Positions 1-6,350 are shown, numbered from the stretch's first letter. The stretch is DNA of 7,221 nucleotides from CAYVZU01 sp964455935 (GCA_964455935.1 CAYVZU010000158.1:1-7221), one strand, 5' to 3'. Notes: a model not told the origin generated them from the letters alone. Made by a program: numbers and translations.

Positions 1-706
1 CCAGAAAGAGTACGGTCGGTCCTGTGATCCCATAACGATGCCGGAAGCCAATGCGGTCTCCCTGGATGGTTTCATCCACGGGCATGGGAATCACGGCGAC
101 TCGACCGGATTCGACACCCCGCGAAACAAGTTCGCGCTTCCCCTGTGCCGTATAGGCCACATTTCTCTGCGCGCCCGCAAAAGACCGGACCGAGAGAGGG
201 GAATCGTTCCACTGTCCGGCGTGAACAGAAGGCACCGCAATAACAGGCTTTCCCATTTGCCGGCACAGACGTTCCGCCAGAATGTTCAGGTAGCCGGCCG
301 AGAAATTTACGACGGCCGAACAGCCGGCAATTCTGGGCGCAAGAGCGCGTTTCAGAGCAACCTCGAAGGCCCGATACAACAGATCGAAACTGGCCGCGGG
401 CGCCCAGCGCCGCACACCGGGAAAATGCCGCAGCATAATGGAAAGCATCAGAACCCGCCCCCATGAAGTTGGAAGCAACGGCTCCACCGCAATACCGTTG
501 GGATCCACGTAGGGTGCAAAACCACGAATGCCCGCAGTGGTGCAAAAAAGGCCCGGCGGCGCTGAGGTTTTCTCCAAGGCACCGACCGCAATTCGGCAAT
601 CTTTGGCCAAAAGACCCGCGATGCGGAACATGCCCTCCTCGATACCGCCGCGCGAAGGCCAGTACCGATTATACAGAAATAGCAGCTTGTGATTTCTTTT
701 GTTCAT
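1..706 (-). CDS. GT4-family glycosyltransferase, N-terminal part (runs off left edge)
   Basis: The frame is open without a stop from an ATG at 706 to the window edge, giving 235 codons. It is most likely a retaining, sugar-nucleotide-dependent GT-B glycosyltransferase acting at the inner membrane in surface glycan synthesis. A beta-strand opening (KLLFLYNRYWP) leads into the SRGGIEEG glycine motif at residues 18-25, typical of GT4 N-terminal Rossmann domains. Later come VVNFSAGYLNILAERL (132-147), GKPVIAVPSVHAG (152-164), the 'YTAQGKRELVSRGV' stretch (185-198) that usually closes the acceptor domain, and VAVIPMPVDE (203-212), which usually precedes the donor domain. The C-terminal UDP/GDP-sugar-binding half with its E-x7-E motif lies outside the window, so donor and acceptor cannot be inferred. 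It follows the GT9 gene on the same strand with a 91-bp gap and is probably in the same operon. Its ribosome-binding site is weak: AGGA lies almost against the ATG, within a copy of the short repeat described separately. Confidence 0.85.
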   Translation of the reverse strand, partial: MNKRNHKLLFLYNRYWPSRGGIEEGMFRIAGLLAKDCRIAVGALEKTSAPPGLFCTTAGIRGFAPYVDPNGIAVEPLLPTSWGRVLMLSIMLRHFPGVRRWAPAASFDLLYRAFEVALKRALAPRIAGCSAVVNFSAGYLNILAERLCRQMGKPVIAVPSVHAGQWNDSPLSVRSFAGAQRNVAYTAQGKRELVSRGVESGRVAVIPMPVDETIQGDRIGFRHRYGITGPTVLFL

Positions 707-797
707 TTCCTGTCAATTTCTAAAAAAGCGGACGGGATAACAGGATTTCTGATCCTGTGAATCTTTATGCGATCCTGTCATCCTGTCTAACCCGCCT
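707..797. repeat. ACAGGAT/ATCCTGT short repeat cluster with 7-bp hairpin
   Basis: The spacer between the two glycosyltransferase genes contains one ACAGGAT (740-746) and three inverted copies, ATCCTGT (752-758, 772-778 and 780-786). A degenerate copy, TCCTGTC, abuts the GT4 start at 708-714. Copies 740-746 and 752-758 form a perfect 7-bp hairpin with a 5-nt loop. On the minus strand, a T6 run follows the hairpin only after about a dozen bases, so it is a poor intrinsic terminator. The unit resembles the dispersed 'AACAGGAT' spacers seen between genes in several bacterial genomes. I infer a non-coding dispersed repeat; its function is unknown. Confidence 0.6.
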
Positions 798-1829
798 TTA
801 GCTTTTTCCGTCGCGATCGGCTATTGCAAGTGCCTGTTCAACGGCATGCAATGCTTCCTCCACCGTGATCGCCTCCAGGCAGGGAAGCCCGCCTTGGTCG
901 CACTCGTAATGCGGGCAGCTCCGGCAGCGCTTATCGAGCCCAAGCACGGTGTTTCGCGGGCCCGCCGGCCCCCATCGCGTGAGGGGAATTCCACCCGCAA
1001 ACGTCACGATTGGAATGCCAAAGGCCGCGGCCGCATGCATGGGACCGGAGTTATTACCCACAAACAGAGCGGCCTGCCGGATAAGCTCAAAGAGCTGCGC
1101 CACGGTGGTCTTCCCGGCCAGGTTGATTGTGTTGGCGCTCTCCTGAAAGCGTTCGCGGATCCAGGGGGCTTCCGCTTTCGACCCGACCAGAATGAGGTTT
1201 ACGGATCTAGCGCGGAGCCGCTCCAGCAAAACGACATATGAGGAAATAGGCCACCGTTTTTCGAATTTATCCAGGCCATCGCGGCCGCCGGGGTGGATTA
1301 CGATACGCGGCAGCCTGGAATCCCCCAGGTCCAATCCGTCCAGAGATTCCCTGCGGGGGGGAGGCGGCACCAAAGCCGCATGGGGTTGGGGTCCGAACGG
1401 CTCCAGCAATTTCATGAAAATGTCTTTTTCATGAACACGGCCAATGGGCTCGGTCGAAAGCGGGTGAGTATAGAGGCGCGAAGACGAGCCGTAATGATAG
1501 CCGATTCGGCGTTTGCCAAGGGCCAAGGCAAGCCAACGGGAGAGATGCATTTGTTGACTGCTGGACGCGTCCAGCACCACATCGTATGATCGCAGACCAA
1601 GACGGAGGAGTTGGACCAGCAGCGAAGAGACGCCGCGGGGCAGGATCCATAAAGGACCTTCGAAGCCGTAAAGCCGCAACACCTGGGCCGTGTTCTCATT
1701 CTCCAGAATCACGGATAGTTGAGCACCGGGGAAGAGCTGTTGCGAGCGCTTCAGGGCAGGCGCAAAGAGAACGGCATCGCCAATACCCTTGAACAGAGCG
1801 ATCCACACAACCCGATGCGTCTGGCTCAC
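798..1829 (-). CDS. GT9-family glycosyltransferase (ADP-heptose:LPS heptosyltransferase-like)
   Basis: This encodes a 343-residue GT-B glycosyltransferase of family GT9, the group that adds heptose or related sugars to LPS core on the cytoplasmic face of the inner membrane. Visible motifs are GIGDAV near residue 15 (N-terminal acceptor-domain loop), VIHPGG (177-182), KRWP (191-194), LAGKTTVAQLFELI, and GNNSGPMHAAAAFGIP (258-273), the classic GT9 nucleotide-sugar-binding block. A C-terminal cysteine cluster (C302, C305, C310, C317) follows, as in many GT9 proteins. I chose the GTG at 1829 because GGGAG lies 4 nt upstream and because GT9 proteins begin just before this beta-strand. The same frame extends to an ATG at 1937 (or TTG at 1946) with no ribosome-binding site and unrelated residues. 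Acceptor and exact sugar are unresolved; non-heptose members exist. The GT4 gene follows on the same strand. Confidence 0.92.
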   Translation of the reverse strand: MSQTHRVVWIALFKGIGDAVLFAPALKRSQQLFPGAQLSVILENENTAQVLRLYGFEGPLWILPRGVSSLLVQLLRLGLRSYDVVLDASSSQQMHLSRWLALALGKRRIGYHYGSSSRLYTHPLSTEPIGRVHEKDIFMKLLEPFGPQPHAALVPPPPRRESLDGLDLGDSRLPRIVIHPGGRDGLDKFEKRWPISSYVVLLERLRARSVNLILVGSKAEAPWIRERFQESANTINLAGKTTVAQLFELIRQAALFVGNNSGPMHAAAAFGIPIVTFAGGIPLTRWGPAGPRNTVLGLDKRCRSCPHYECDQGGLPCLEAITVEEALHAVEQALAIADRDGKS

Positions 1830-1833
1830 GATT

Positions 1834-1838
1834 CTCCC
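1834..1838 (-). promoter_or_regulatory. Shine-Dalgarno for GT9 gene
   Basis: On the minus strand GGGAG ends 4 nt before the GTG at 1829. It favours this start over the in-frame ATG at 1937, which has no purine-rich sequence before it. The short spacing keeps confidence moderate. Confidence 0.55.
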
Positions 1839-1962
1839 GTCATTTTCGCATGAATAGACGTCCTTCAGGAAAATAGGTTTTTCGCGGGCACCCTCAAGCG
1901 AGCATGGATGCGATGGGTTTCGGAAACTGTTGGGCATCTGAAACAATGGGAAGGATTACAGT

Positions 1963-2223
1963 TTAGGCGAAGATGAAATCCCGTATCAGTAGAAACAAGA
2001 AGAGTAAGAAGCCAAGAAAAACACCATCAAAAAGCCTCCATTAAACCCGATCAGGATAAACAGAAGGCTTGTGGACTCTCCCCTCGTTGACGATATCAGC
2101 AGTTCCAGGTGAGTAGAGCAGGAAATCTTCTCCAGTGGAGACGTCCTTCATCGCGAAGACACCTTCACCAAACCTATGAACTGTTGGTAGGTGTGTCGCT
2201 AGGGTAAGCAATTCCCTGGTGAC
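1963..2223 (-). pseudogene. Possible decayed coding debris in a ~500-bp gene-free stretch
   Basis: Between the GT9 start and the next gene I see no intact gene. The minus strand has a 60-codon frame between stops (2223 down to 2041) with a protein-like stretch, HRFGEGVFAMKDVSTGEDF. This resembles the opening of SET-type domains (G-x-GVFA-x-x-D-x-x-x-GE), but it has no start codon after the upstream TAG at 2226-2224 and ends too early to be a SET domain. Further along, a second frame reads LLFILIGFNGGFLMVF (2066-2019). A one-base shift continues as LGFLLFLFLLIRDFIFA up to a stop at 1965-1963, looking like a frameshifted membrane-protein C-terminus. T-rich DNA gives hydrophobic frames by chance, and the two readings overlap, so at most one can be right. 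Neither assignment is firm. The flanks 1830-1962 and 2224-2334 hold nothing I recognise. Confidence 0.25.
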
Positions 2224-2360
2224 CTAAGTGGCGGCCAAATCCCACGACAAGCGCATTCCCCGGCTCGCGCATGCCTTCAGGATTCCTGTCCGTTCCCAAA
2301 TTGCTGCGGCAGGGATTTTAGGCGTATTTTCCTGATGGTTCAAATCTATGATTGCTTCTC

Positions 2361-2365
2361 GGAGG
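2361..2365 (+). promoter_or_regulatory. Strong Shine-Dalgarno ahead of the ATG at 2374
   Basis: A perfect GGAGG lies 8 nt before the ATG at 2374. This strongly marks the start of translation, although it belongs to what looks like the truncated URO-D-like gene rather than to the downstream secreted protein's own start. Confidence 0.7.
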
Positions 2366-2373
2366 ACAAAATT

Positions 2374-2532
2374 ATGCTGTGCAGGATGACTTCTCCAGAA
2401 CGAAGGTTAGCGATACTGGCCAATGGACGGCCCAACCGGCAGCCCTGCCAAGTCCACGGCTGGAATTTATATACCTATAGGGGCGTAGTTGGCAGGTGGT
2501 CCGCTTATGCGCGCTTCGGCGATCCGGCAAAC
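2374..2532 (+). pseudogene. Truncated N-terminus of a uroporphyrinogen-decarboxylase (URO-D)-like gene
   Basis: The first ~50 codons from the ATG at 2374 do not look like part of a secreted protein. From the internal Met at 2386 they read MTSPERRLAILANGRPNRQP, close to the 'MTsrERvLaaLn...PDRvP' opening of URO-D/methyltransferase-like proteins (MtaA/CmuA/HemE superfamily). CQVHGWNLY and a WSAYARFGD stretch follow, where such proteins carry an AY-x-x-FGMD-like segment. Homology seems to stop at about 2523; the rest of the ~340-residue barrel is absent. With the good GGAGG upstream, this is most simply the surviving 5' end of a deleted gene, joined in frame to the next reading frame. The assignment rests on recalled motif similarity only. 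Confidence 0.5.
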
Positions 2533-3711
2533 CTCAAGGCCTTTTCCGATGCCGCCAGGAATGTGCTTATTAAATCCCGCCTACTCGGGGTCTGCGCGTG
2601 TCTATTTGCTTCTCTCGCTTTCGGCGCAACATCCCCAAGTATCGGAATCTTGCAAGTCTTCCCAACCGACAATCCCTGGAATTGGGATATCTCGGGCTAT
2701 GCGGTTCACCCCAATTCCGCCAACTACATTGCGAGCATCGGCGGAAGCGGGCGGCTTCATGCCGACTTTGGGACGGTTTACAATGGGGCGCCCAACGGCA
2801 TTCCATACACGGTTGTGAATTCGGCTCAGCCGAAGGTCCCGATCAACTTCACCGACTATGGAGATGAAAGCGACCCCGGCCCGTATCCAATTCCGTTGAC
2901 CGCCCCGGTCGAGGGCGGGCCGCAGGGCACCGGCGATCGCCACGTGATTGCGGTTGACACGTCCAACAAGATGCTTTACGAGCTTTTCGCAGCCTATCCT
3001 CAAGCAAATCGCTGGGACGCCGCCTGCGGAGCGAAATACAACCTCGCAAGCAATGCATTGCGGCCCGAAACCTGGACTTCGGCCGACGCAGCCGGCTTAC
3101 CGATTTTTCCAGGCCTTGTGCGCTATGAGGAGGTATATATCGAACACCGCATCGACCATGCCCTCCGTTTTACCGTGCAGAATTCCCAGAAAGCCTACCT
3201 CTGGCCCGCGCGGCACTATGCCAGTTCGTCAACGGATACAAACCGGCCGCCCATGGGCCTTCGTTTCCGCCTGAAAGCATCGTTTGACACAACCGGCTTT
3301 TCCGCTCCGGTCCGGGTGATTCTGGCCGCGTTGATGAAATATGGCATGATCGTGGCGGACAATGGCAGCAATTGGTATATCAGCGGTGCGCCGGACGACC
3401 GCTGGAACGACAATATCCTGGCCGAACTGGGCACCATTGCCGGCTCGAACTTCGAAGCGGTGCGTACGGTGGATGGCCGGGGCGAACCGATCTATCCCGC
3501 GGGCAGTTCCATCGGCAACTTGACAGCGCGTCGCATGACCCGATCTGCCGGGAAGAACACCCCAGGATCCTTGTATGACCTTCGCGGCCGGTTCGTCTGC
3601 GGGTGGAATGGCGACGCCACACGCACAAACCACCTTGTGCCCGGCATCTATTTTTTCGTGGCGGACGCCGGCTCAGGAATCAGCCGGTTCCCAGTTGCCG
3701 TCATCGATTGA
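2374..3711 (+). CDS. Secreted protein of uncharacterised family, with fused N-terminal extension and sorting-domain-like tail
   Basis: From the ATG at 2374 the product is 445 residues. Residues 1-~55 resemble a URO-D-like N-terminus. A signal peptide follows inside the frame: LIKSR, then a hydrophobic core (about 70-83, LLGVCACLFASLAFG), then a likely cleavage near residues 82-85. The mature region matches a family I recognise by its motifs but whose function I do not know: FPTDNPWNWDISG (96-108), DYGDESDPGPYPIPL, DRHVIAVD, LRPETWTSADAAGLPIFPGL (~228-247), YLWPARHYASSSTD (~275-288) and KYGMIVADNGSNWYISGAPD (~322-341). The last ~48 residues (398-445: LYDLRGRFV ... PGIYFFVAD ... FPVAVID) resemble a type IX secretion or Por-type sorting tail. 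The secreted form would sensibly start at the GTG at 2563, but AGGA is only 2 nt from it. No catalytic function can be assigned. It converges on the GH20 gene 64 bp away. Confidence 0.8.
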   Translation: MLCRMTSPERRLAILANGRPNRQPCQVHGWNLYTYRGVVGRWSAYARFGDPANLKAFSDAARNVLIKSRLLGVCACLFASLAFGATSPSIGILQVFPTDNPWNWDISGYAVHPNSANYIASIGGSGRLHADFGTVYNGAPNGIPYTVVNSAQPKVPINFTDYGDESDPGPYPIPLTAPVEGGPQGTGDRHVIAVDTSNKMLYELFAAYPQANRWDAACGAKYNLASNALRPETWTSADAAGLPIFPGLVRYEEVYIEHRIDHALRFTVQNSQKAYLWPARHYASSSTDTNRPPMGLRFRLKASFDTTGFSAPVRVILAALMKYGMIVADNGSNWYISGAPDDRWNDNILAELGTIAGSNFEAVRTVDGRGEPIYPAGSSIGNLTARRMTRSAGKNTPGSLYDLRGRFVCGWNGDATRTNHLVPGIYFFVADAGSGISRFPVAVID

Positions 3712-3716
3712 TGGTT

Positions 3717-3736
3717 CATGGCAGGATTCGGCCATG
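3717..3736. terminator. Weak hairpin between convergent genes
   Basis: CATGGC (3717-3722) and GCCATG (3731-3736) are perfect 6-bp inverted repeats around an 8-nt loop, in the 64-bp gap between two convergent genes. A T5 run lies at 3750-3754, too far away for a standard intrinsic terminator on the plus strand. A transcription-end role is inferred from position only. Confidence 0.25.
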
Positions 3737-3775
3737 GTGTGCTGTACGCTTTTTGTTGGAGCCGGTCTCCTGTTA

Positions 3776-5626
3776 CTATCGCCCCAGCCTCCGGGCTTCC
3801 TTGACGGCCGCAGCAAAGCAATCCATGTTGTCCTTGAGGCGCGACGGCTTGTTACGCAAAAGCCAAAGTCTCTCGAATTCCTTTGCCATTTTCTCCATTT
3901 CATCCGCATGACGCTGCAGCTCGACGGCCGTTACGGCCTGTTTGGCGCGGACCATCTTGGCGAGGTGATAGCGCCGCCAGGCCAGAAGTTCCATATTCGC
4001 GGCCAGCACAATCTCTTTTTGCGAAATGGATTGAAACTCGCTGATGCCCTTTTGCGGGAAAGGCCACGCAAGCGCTTTCAGCTCGTCCGTTCTTTGTTGA
4101 ATCTGTTCCCACGAAAAATTCTGTGCATCGATCGTTGCCTGGGGCCACAGGACATAGTTGCGAAGACTCTCGGCCGAAGCCAGGCTCCTGGGTTCGGCGA
4201 GGCTCTCGACCAGGGCGATGTAGGTCCAGTAATTATTCTCCTTTCCTCCCAGGCATTCAAGCGATGCGGCGATGGCGCCCGTTGCATCGCCGAACACGTG
4301 GCGGGCGAAGCGCCGGATGAACAGGTTGTCGTCGACGCCGGCGCCATTCCAGGCGTGCGCGCCGCCGGCCGCATACCCCAGGAGTCCGGCACCGAGGGTA
4401 TTGCGATGACCCGAATCGCCCCACGAGGTGTTAAGCTGTCCTTCGGCTCCCTGCGCAACGGCGATGCGCGTGAACTGTGAGATGTTGTTTAGGGCGATTC
4501 CCACTCTCGTGCCATGGCTCTGCCAATCATTGATTCCCGGGCAACACAGGAAGGGCAGGCCGGCCTGCGCAAACTCAATGGTGCGGCGCATATTATTTCC
4601 CGCGGGGTAGTAATCCCAGTTCAGAAGCACGATGTCTTTGGGAATCTGCGGGATGATTTCGGGGTGCTTCAGAACAATGTCGCCCCACAGGTTCATACGC
4701 TTGCCGTGCTTCAGGCAAAGATCGTGCAGCTTTAAAATGAAATCCAGATACAGACGGCCCTTGCTCACTCTTTTGGACTGCGTCTTGGATCGGCCTTCAC
4801 CCAGCTCCCATGGCTCATCGCCACAGGCATTGAAATCCTCGCTCGAAAACAGGGGGAGGTACTCGCCGTACATGTCCGAAACCAGCTTGATCGAGCCCGG
4901 ATCGAGCGGACACAGCGTTGTGCCGCCGGGCATATTCCGGTAACCTTTGAGTTCGCCCAGATGCGTATACTTGGGAATCATCAGAATCTTTTCGAAATGA
5001 CCAAAGCCAGTCAGCGACGGCACGAAACGGACGTGATGCTTTTTGCAGTGATCCTGAATTTCCAGAATGTCCTGCGGCGTGAAAGGCGAAAAGCCTTTAC
5101 CGATGAGCGGATGCTTTTTAAACGTAAACACGTTTTCGACGTAGATCTGGTATTCGTTGATCTTCCAGCGCGAGAGCTGTTCGACAAAGCTCTTAATCGT
5201 GCTGACGCTTGGGACTTTCCCGCGGGAACAGTCCTGGTATACGGCCCGGCGGCCAAGCGCGGGACGATCTTCAATGAAACAATACGGGGGGTTCGCCTGG
5301 TGGAGGGTAAAGATTTCACGCAGTGTCTGAACGCCGTAGTAGGCGCCCGCATCGGTCGAGGAGACAATCTCGATGCCGTCGGCGGAGATTCCCAGTTCGT
5401 ATCCTTCGGGATGACTGATCCGCTTGTTGCGACGGATTGTAATGGAAGCCGAAGCGGCGCCTTTGATGAGACGCGCCTTGAGACCCAGCTTGGACAGGTC
5501 GTCGATGAGCTGATGGGCGGCGACGAAATCGCCGTCCTGCGCGCTGGAAATGACAAGGCTTCGCGGGATTGAGTATTGTTCGCGAAAAATTCTGCTTTTT
5601 ATTACGGGAATCAACAGGCCCTGCAT
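3776..5626 (-). CDS. Glycoside hydrolase family 20 (beta-N-acetylhexosaminidase)
   Basis: This encodes a 616-residue GH20 enzyme, expected to release terminal N-acetylglucosamine or N-acetylgalactosamine by substrate-assisted catalysis. Residues ~20-110 form the GH20 N-terminal accessory domain, including EGYELGISADGIEIVSSTDA (74-93) and AYYGVQTLREI. The TIM barrel starts at RRAVYQDCSRGKVPS (126-140) and contains KINEYQIYVENVF, the HHVRFVPSLTGFGHFE strand and FNACGDEPWELGEGRSK (265-281). The Asp270-Glu271 pair is the expected polarising and acid/base pair. Downstream conserved aromatics include MNLWGD, LLNWDYYP and LNTSWGDSG. The C-terminal ~140 residues are helical and charged. No signal peptide is evident, so the enzyme may be cytoplasmic or exported by another route. 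The start is secure: GGGAGG lies 6 nt upstream of the ATG. It is a single gene with no cotranscribed neighbour in view; a MITE-like element ends 30 bp upstream. Confidence 0.93.
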   Translation of the reverse strand: MQGLLIPVIKSRIFREQYSIPRSLVISSAQDGDFVAAHQLIDDLSKLGLKARLIKGAASASITIRRNKRISHPEGYELGISADGIEIVSSTDAGAYYGVQTLREIFTLHQANPPYCFIEDRPALGRRAVYQDCSRGKVPSVSTIKSFVEQLSRWKINEYQIYVENVFTFKKHPLIGKGFSPFTPQDILEIQDHCKKHHVRFVPSLTGFGHFEKILMIPKYTHLGELKGYRNMPGGTTLCPLDPGSIKLVSDMYGEYLPLFSSEDFNACGDEPWELGEGRSKTQSKRVSKGRLYLDFILKLHDLCLKHGKRMNLWGDIVLKHPEIIPQIPKDIVLLNWDYYPAGNNMRRTIEFAQAGLPFLCCPGINDWQSHGTRVGIALNNISQFTRIAVAQGAEGQLNTSWGDSGHRNTLGAGLLGYAAGGAHAWNGAGVDDNLFIRRFARHVFGDATGAIAASLECLGGKENNYWTYIALVESLAEPRSLASAESLRNYVLWPQATIDAQNFSWEQIQQRTDELKALAWPFPQKGISEFQSISQKEIVLAANMELLAWRRYHLAKMVRAKQAVTAVELQRHADEMEKMAKEFERLWLLRNKPSRLKDNMDCFAAAVKEARRLGR

Positions 5627-5632
5627 GTTCTG

Positions 5633-5638
5633 CCTCCC
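5633..5638 (-). promoter_or_regulatory. Shine-Dalgarno of the GH20 gene
   Basis: On the minus strand GGGAGG sits 6 nt before the ATG at 5626, near-ideal sequence and spacing, and fixes the start codon. Confidence 0.8.
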
Positions 5639-5656
5639 TCAATAATTCCGGATAAC

Positions 5657-5898
5657 TAGAGCGCATCTCAAAAAGGCTTTCTGGCATCGCCCGGCTGCAA
5701 ACGCCGCAAGCTTCGTTGCGCTCCATCGGCGTATCTCCCTCTGATACGCCTGCTTCGAGCGCGTACATGCTCGACATCCCGCCTTGCACTCTTCGGGCTC
5801 GCCGATGGCGAGTGCTCTTCGGCCCTTCCGGCCTTCGAGTGCCTGCGTCGTTTTCGCACGGGCTTCGGCCCGCGCAATCCTTGTTGAGATGCGCTCTA
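5657..5898. mobile_element. MITE-like 242-bp element with perfect 15-bp terminal inverted repeats
   Basis: The left end TAGAGCGCATCTCAA (5657-5671) is the exact reverse complement of the right end (5884-5898). The interior is G+C-rich and full of further hairpins: GGCGTATC/GATACGCC (5728-5735 with 5743-5750), CTCGCC-GAT-GGCGAG (about 5798-5812), and CGGGC-TTCG-GCCCG (5859-5872, a UUCG-type tetraloop on a 5-bp stem). No conserved coding frame is visible inside. TA dinucleotides at both outer ends would fit TA target duplication, as for IS630/Tc1-mariner-derived MITEs, although TA is also simply part of the palindrome. This is a non-autonomous element or large palindromic repeat; the mobilising transposase is not in the window. 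Confidence 0.65.
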
Positions 5899-6068
5899 CT
5901 CAGATCCAGCCGCATTCAAGAAATCATAATCTCGTCTCTTTCCCGGAGATAAAGCAACAAAATGTCGGGTGTGTTCTCGCGGGGAAAGCGGGATTGCCGA
6001 GCTGCCTGCAATTTTAAGGCGTAAACCGCCGGAAACCGGCAAGCGGAAAAATTTGCTTGATAATGAAT
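5899..6068. other. Intergenic region with small G+C hairpin
   Basis: There is no gene here. GCCGG-aaa-CCGGC (6028-6040) is a tight 5-bp hairpin 28 bp before the Rrf2-like start at 6069. A GATAAT hexamer (6059-6064) looks like a -10 box, but there is no matching -35 and it lies only 4 nt from the ATG. Confidence 0.35.
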
Positions 6069-6350
6069 ATGCGGTTGGTAGCCAATAAAGCGGACTATGC
6101 GATTCGGGCGCTTTGCCGTACGGCGAAAGCAAAAAAAGGCCTCAGTCTTGGAATTGAAGAAGATAATCCCAAATGCCGCAGTTGAGCCGTGGATGAAGAG
6201 TGGTAAGATCTTGTCCCAGATCGGCTTGAAGAAAACGCAGGCATATCACTCAATAGATTTGGCGAGGCTTTCTGAACGTCGAGATGGGGCGAGAGGTTGC
6301 CGCTATTCGCCGCGGGTAACTGCGGTATTTAGGATGATGGATCAATTTAC
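6069..6350 (+). pseudogene. Rrf2-family transcriptional regulator remnant (frameshifted)
   Basis: The frame opens with MRLVANKADYAIRAL, an unmistakable Rrf2/IscR-type start (MRL-x-x-K-x-DYA-x-RAL) forming the first helix of the winged-helix DNA-binding domain. It then reaches a stop after 38 codons (6183-6185). In the +1 frame, coding-like sequence continues: a KILSQI helix and SERRDGARGCRYSPR (6271-6315). The latter matches the Rrf2 wing signature (ES-x-RGA-x-GGY-x-LAR) and lies at the expected distance from the start. Functional Rrf2 proteins of ~140 residues also carry an effector or [2Fe-2S]-binding C-terminal region, which I cannot find. I infer an inactivated regulator, decayed by at least one frameshift and substitutions. 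The N-terminal match is strong; the downstream match is weaker. Confidence 0.5.

Noticed and set aside
72..599. 175-codon minus-strand open frame overlapping the GT4 gene.
   Set aside because: Cys-, Arg- and Gly-rich shadow of the GT4 frame with no motifs; the adjacent frame carries the GT4 signatures without a stop.
707..797. CRISPR-like array.
   Set aside because: Repeat units are only 7 nt with irregular spacing and mixed orientation, unlike CRISPR repeats and spacers.
1973..2044. Plus-strand 23-codon ORF, very rich in Lys and Arg (MKSRISRNKKSKK...).
   Set aside because: No good ribosome-binding site, no recognised family, and Lys/Arg richness follows simply from the A-rich DNA.
2301..2330. 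Possible promoter TTGCTG - 18 bp - TATTTT before the ATG at 2374.
   Set aside because: The -35 matches consensus at only 3 of 6 positions and the region has many A/T-rich hexamers; not distinguishable from chance.
3575..4480. 301-codon plus-strand frame spanning the gene junction and opposite GH20.
   Set aside because: Antisense shadow of the GH20 gene, with no motifs or ribosome-binding site; both flanking real genes explain the DNA.
5642..5671. Candidate outward promoter on the minus strand made of TTGAGA in the element end (5666-5671), an 18-bp spacer and AATTAT (5642-5647), reading toward GH20.
   Set aside because: The predicted transcription start would fall inside the ribosome-binding site (5633-5638), so translation would be compromised; the -10 match is also only 4 of 6.
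5668..5877. Arg-rich 69-codon minus-strand frame inside the MITE-like element.
   Set aside because: Composition reflects the G+C-rich palindromes; no transposase motif and no ribosome-binding site.
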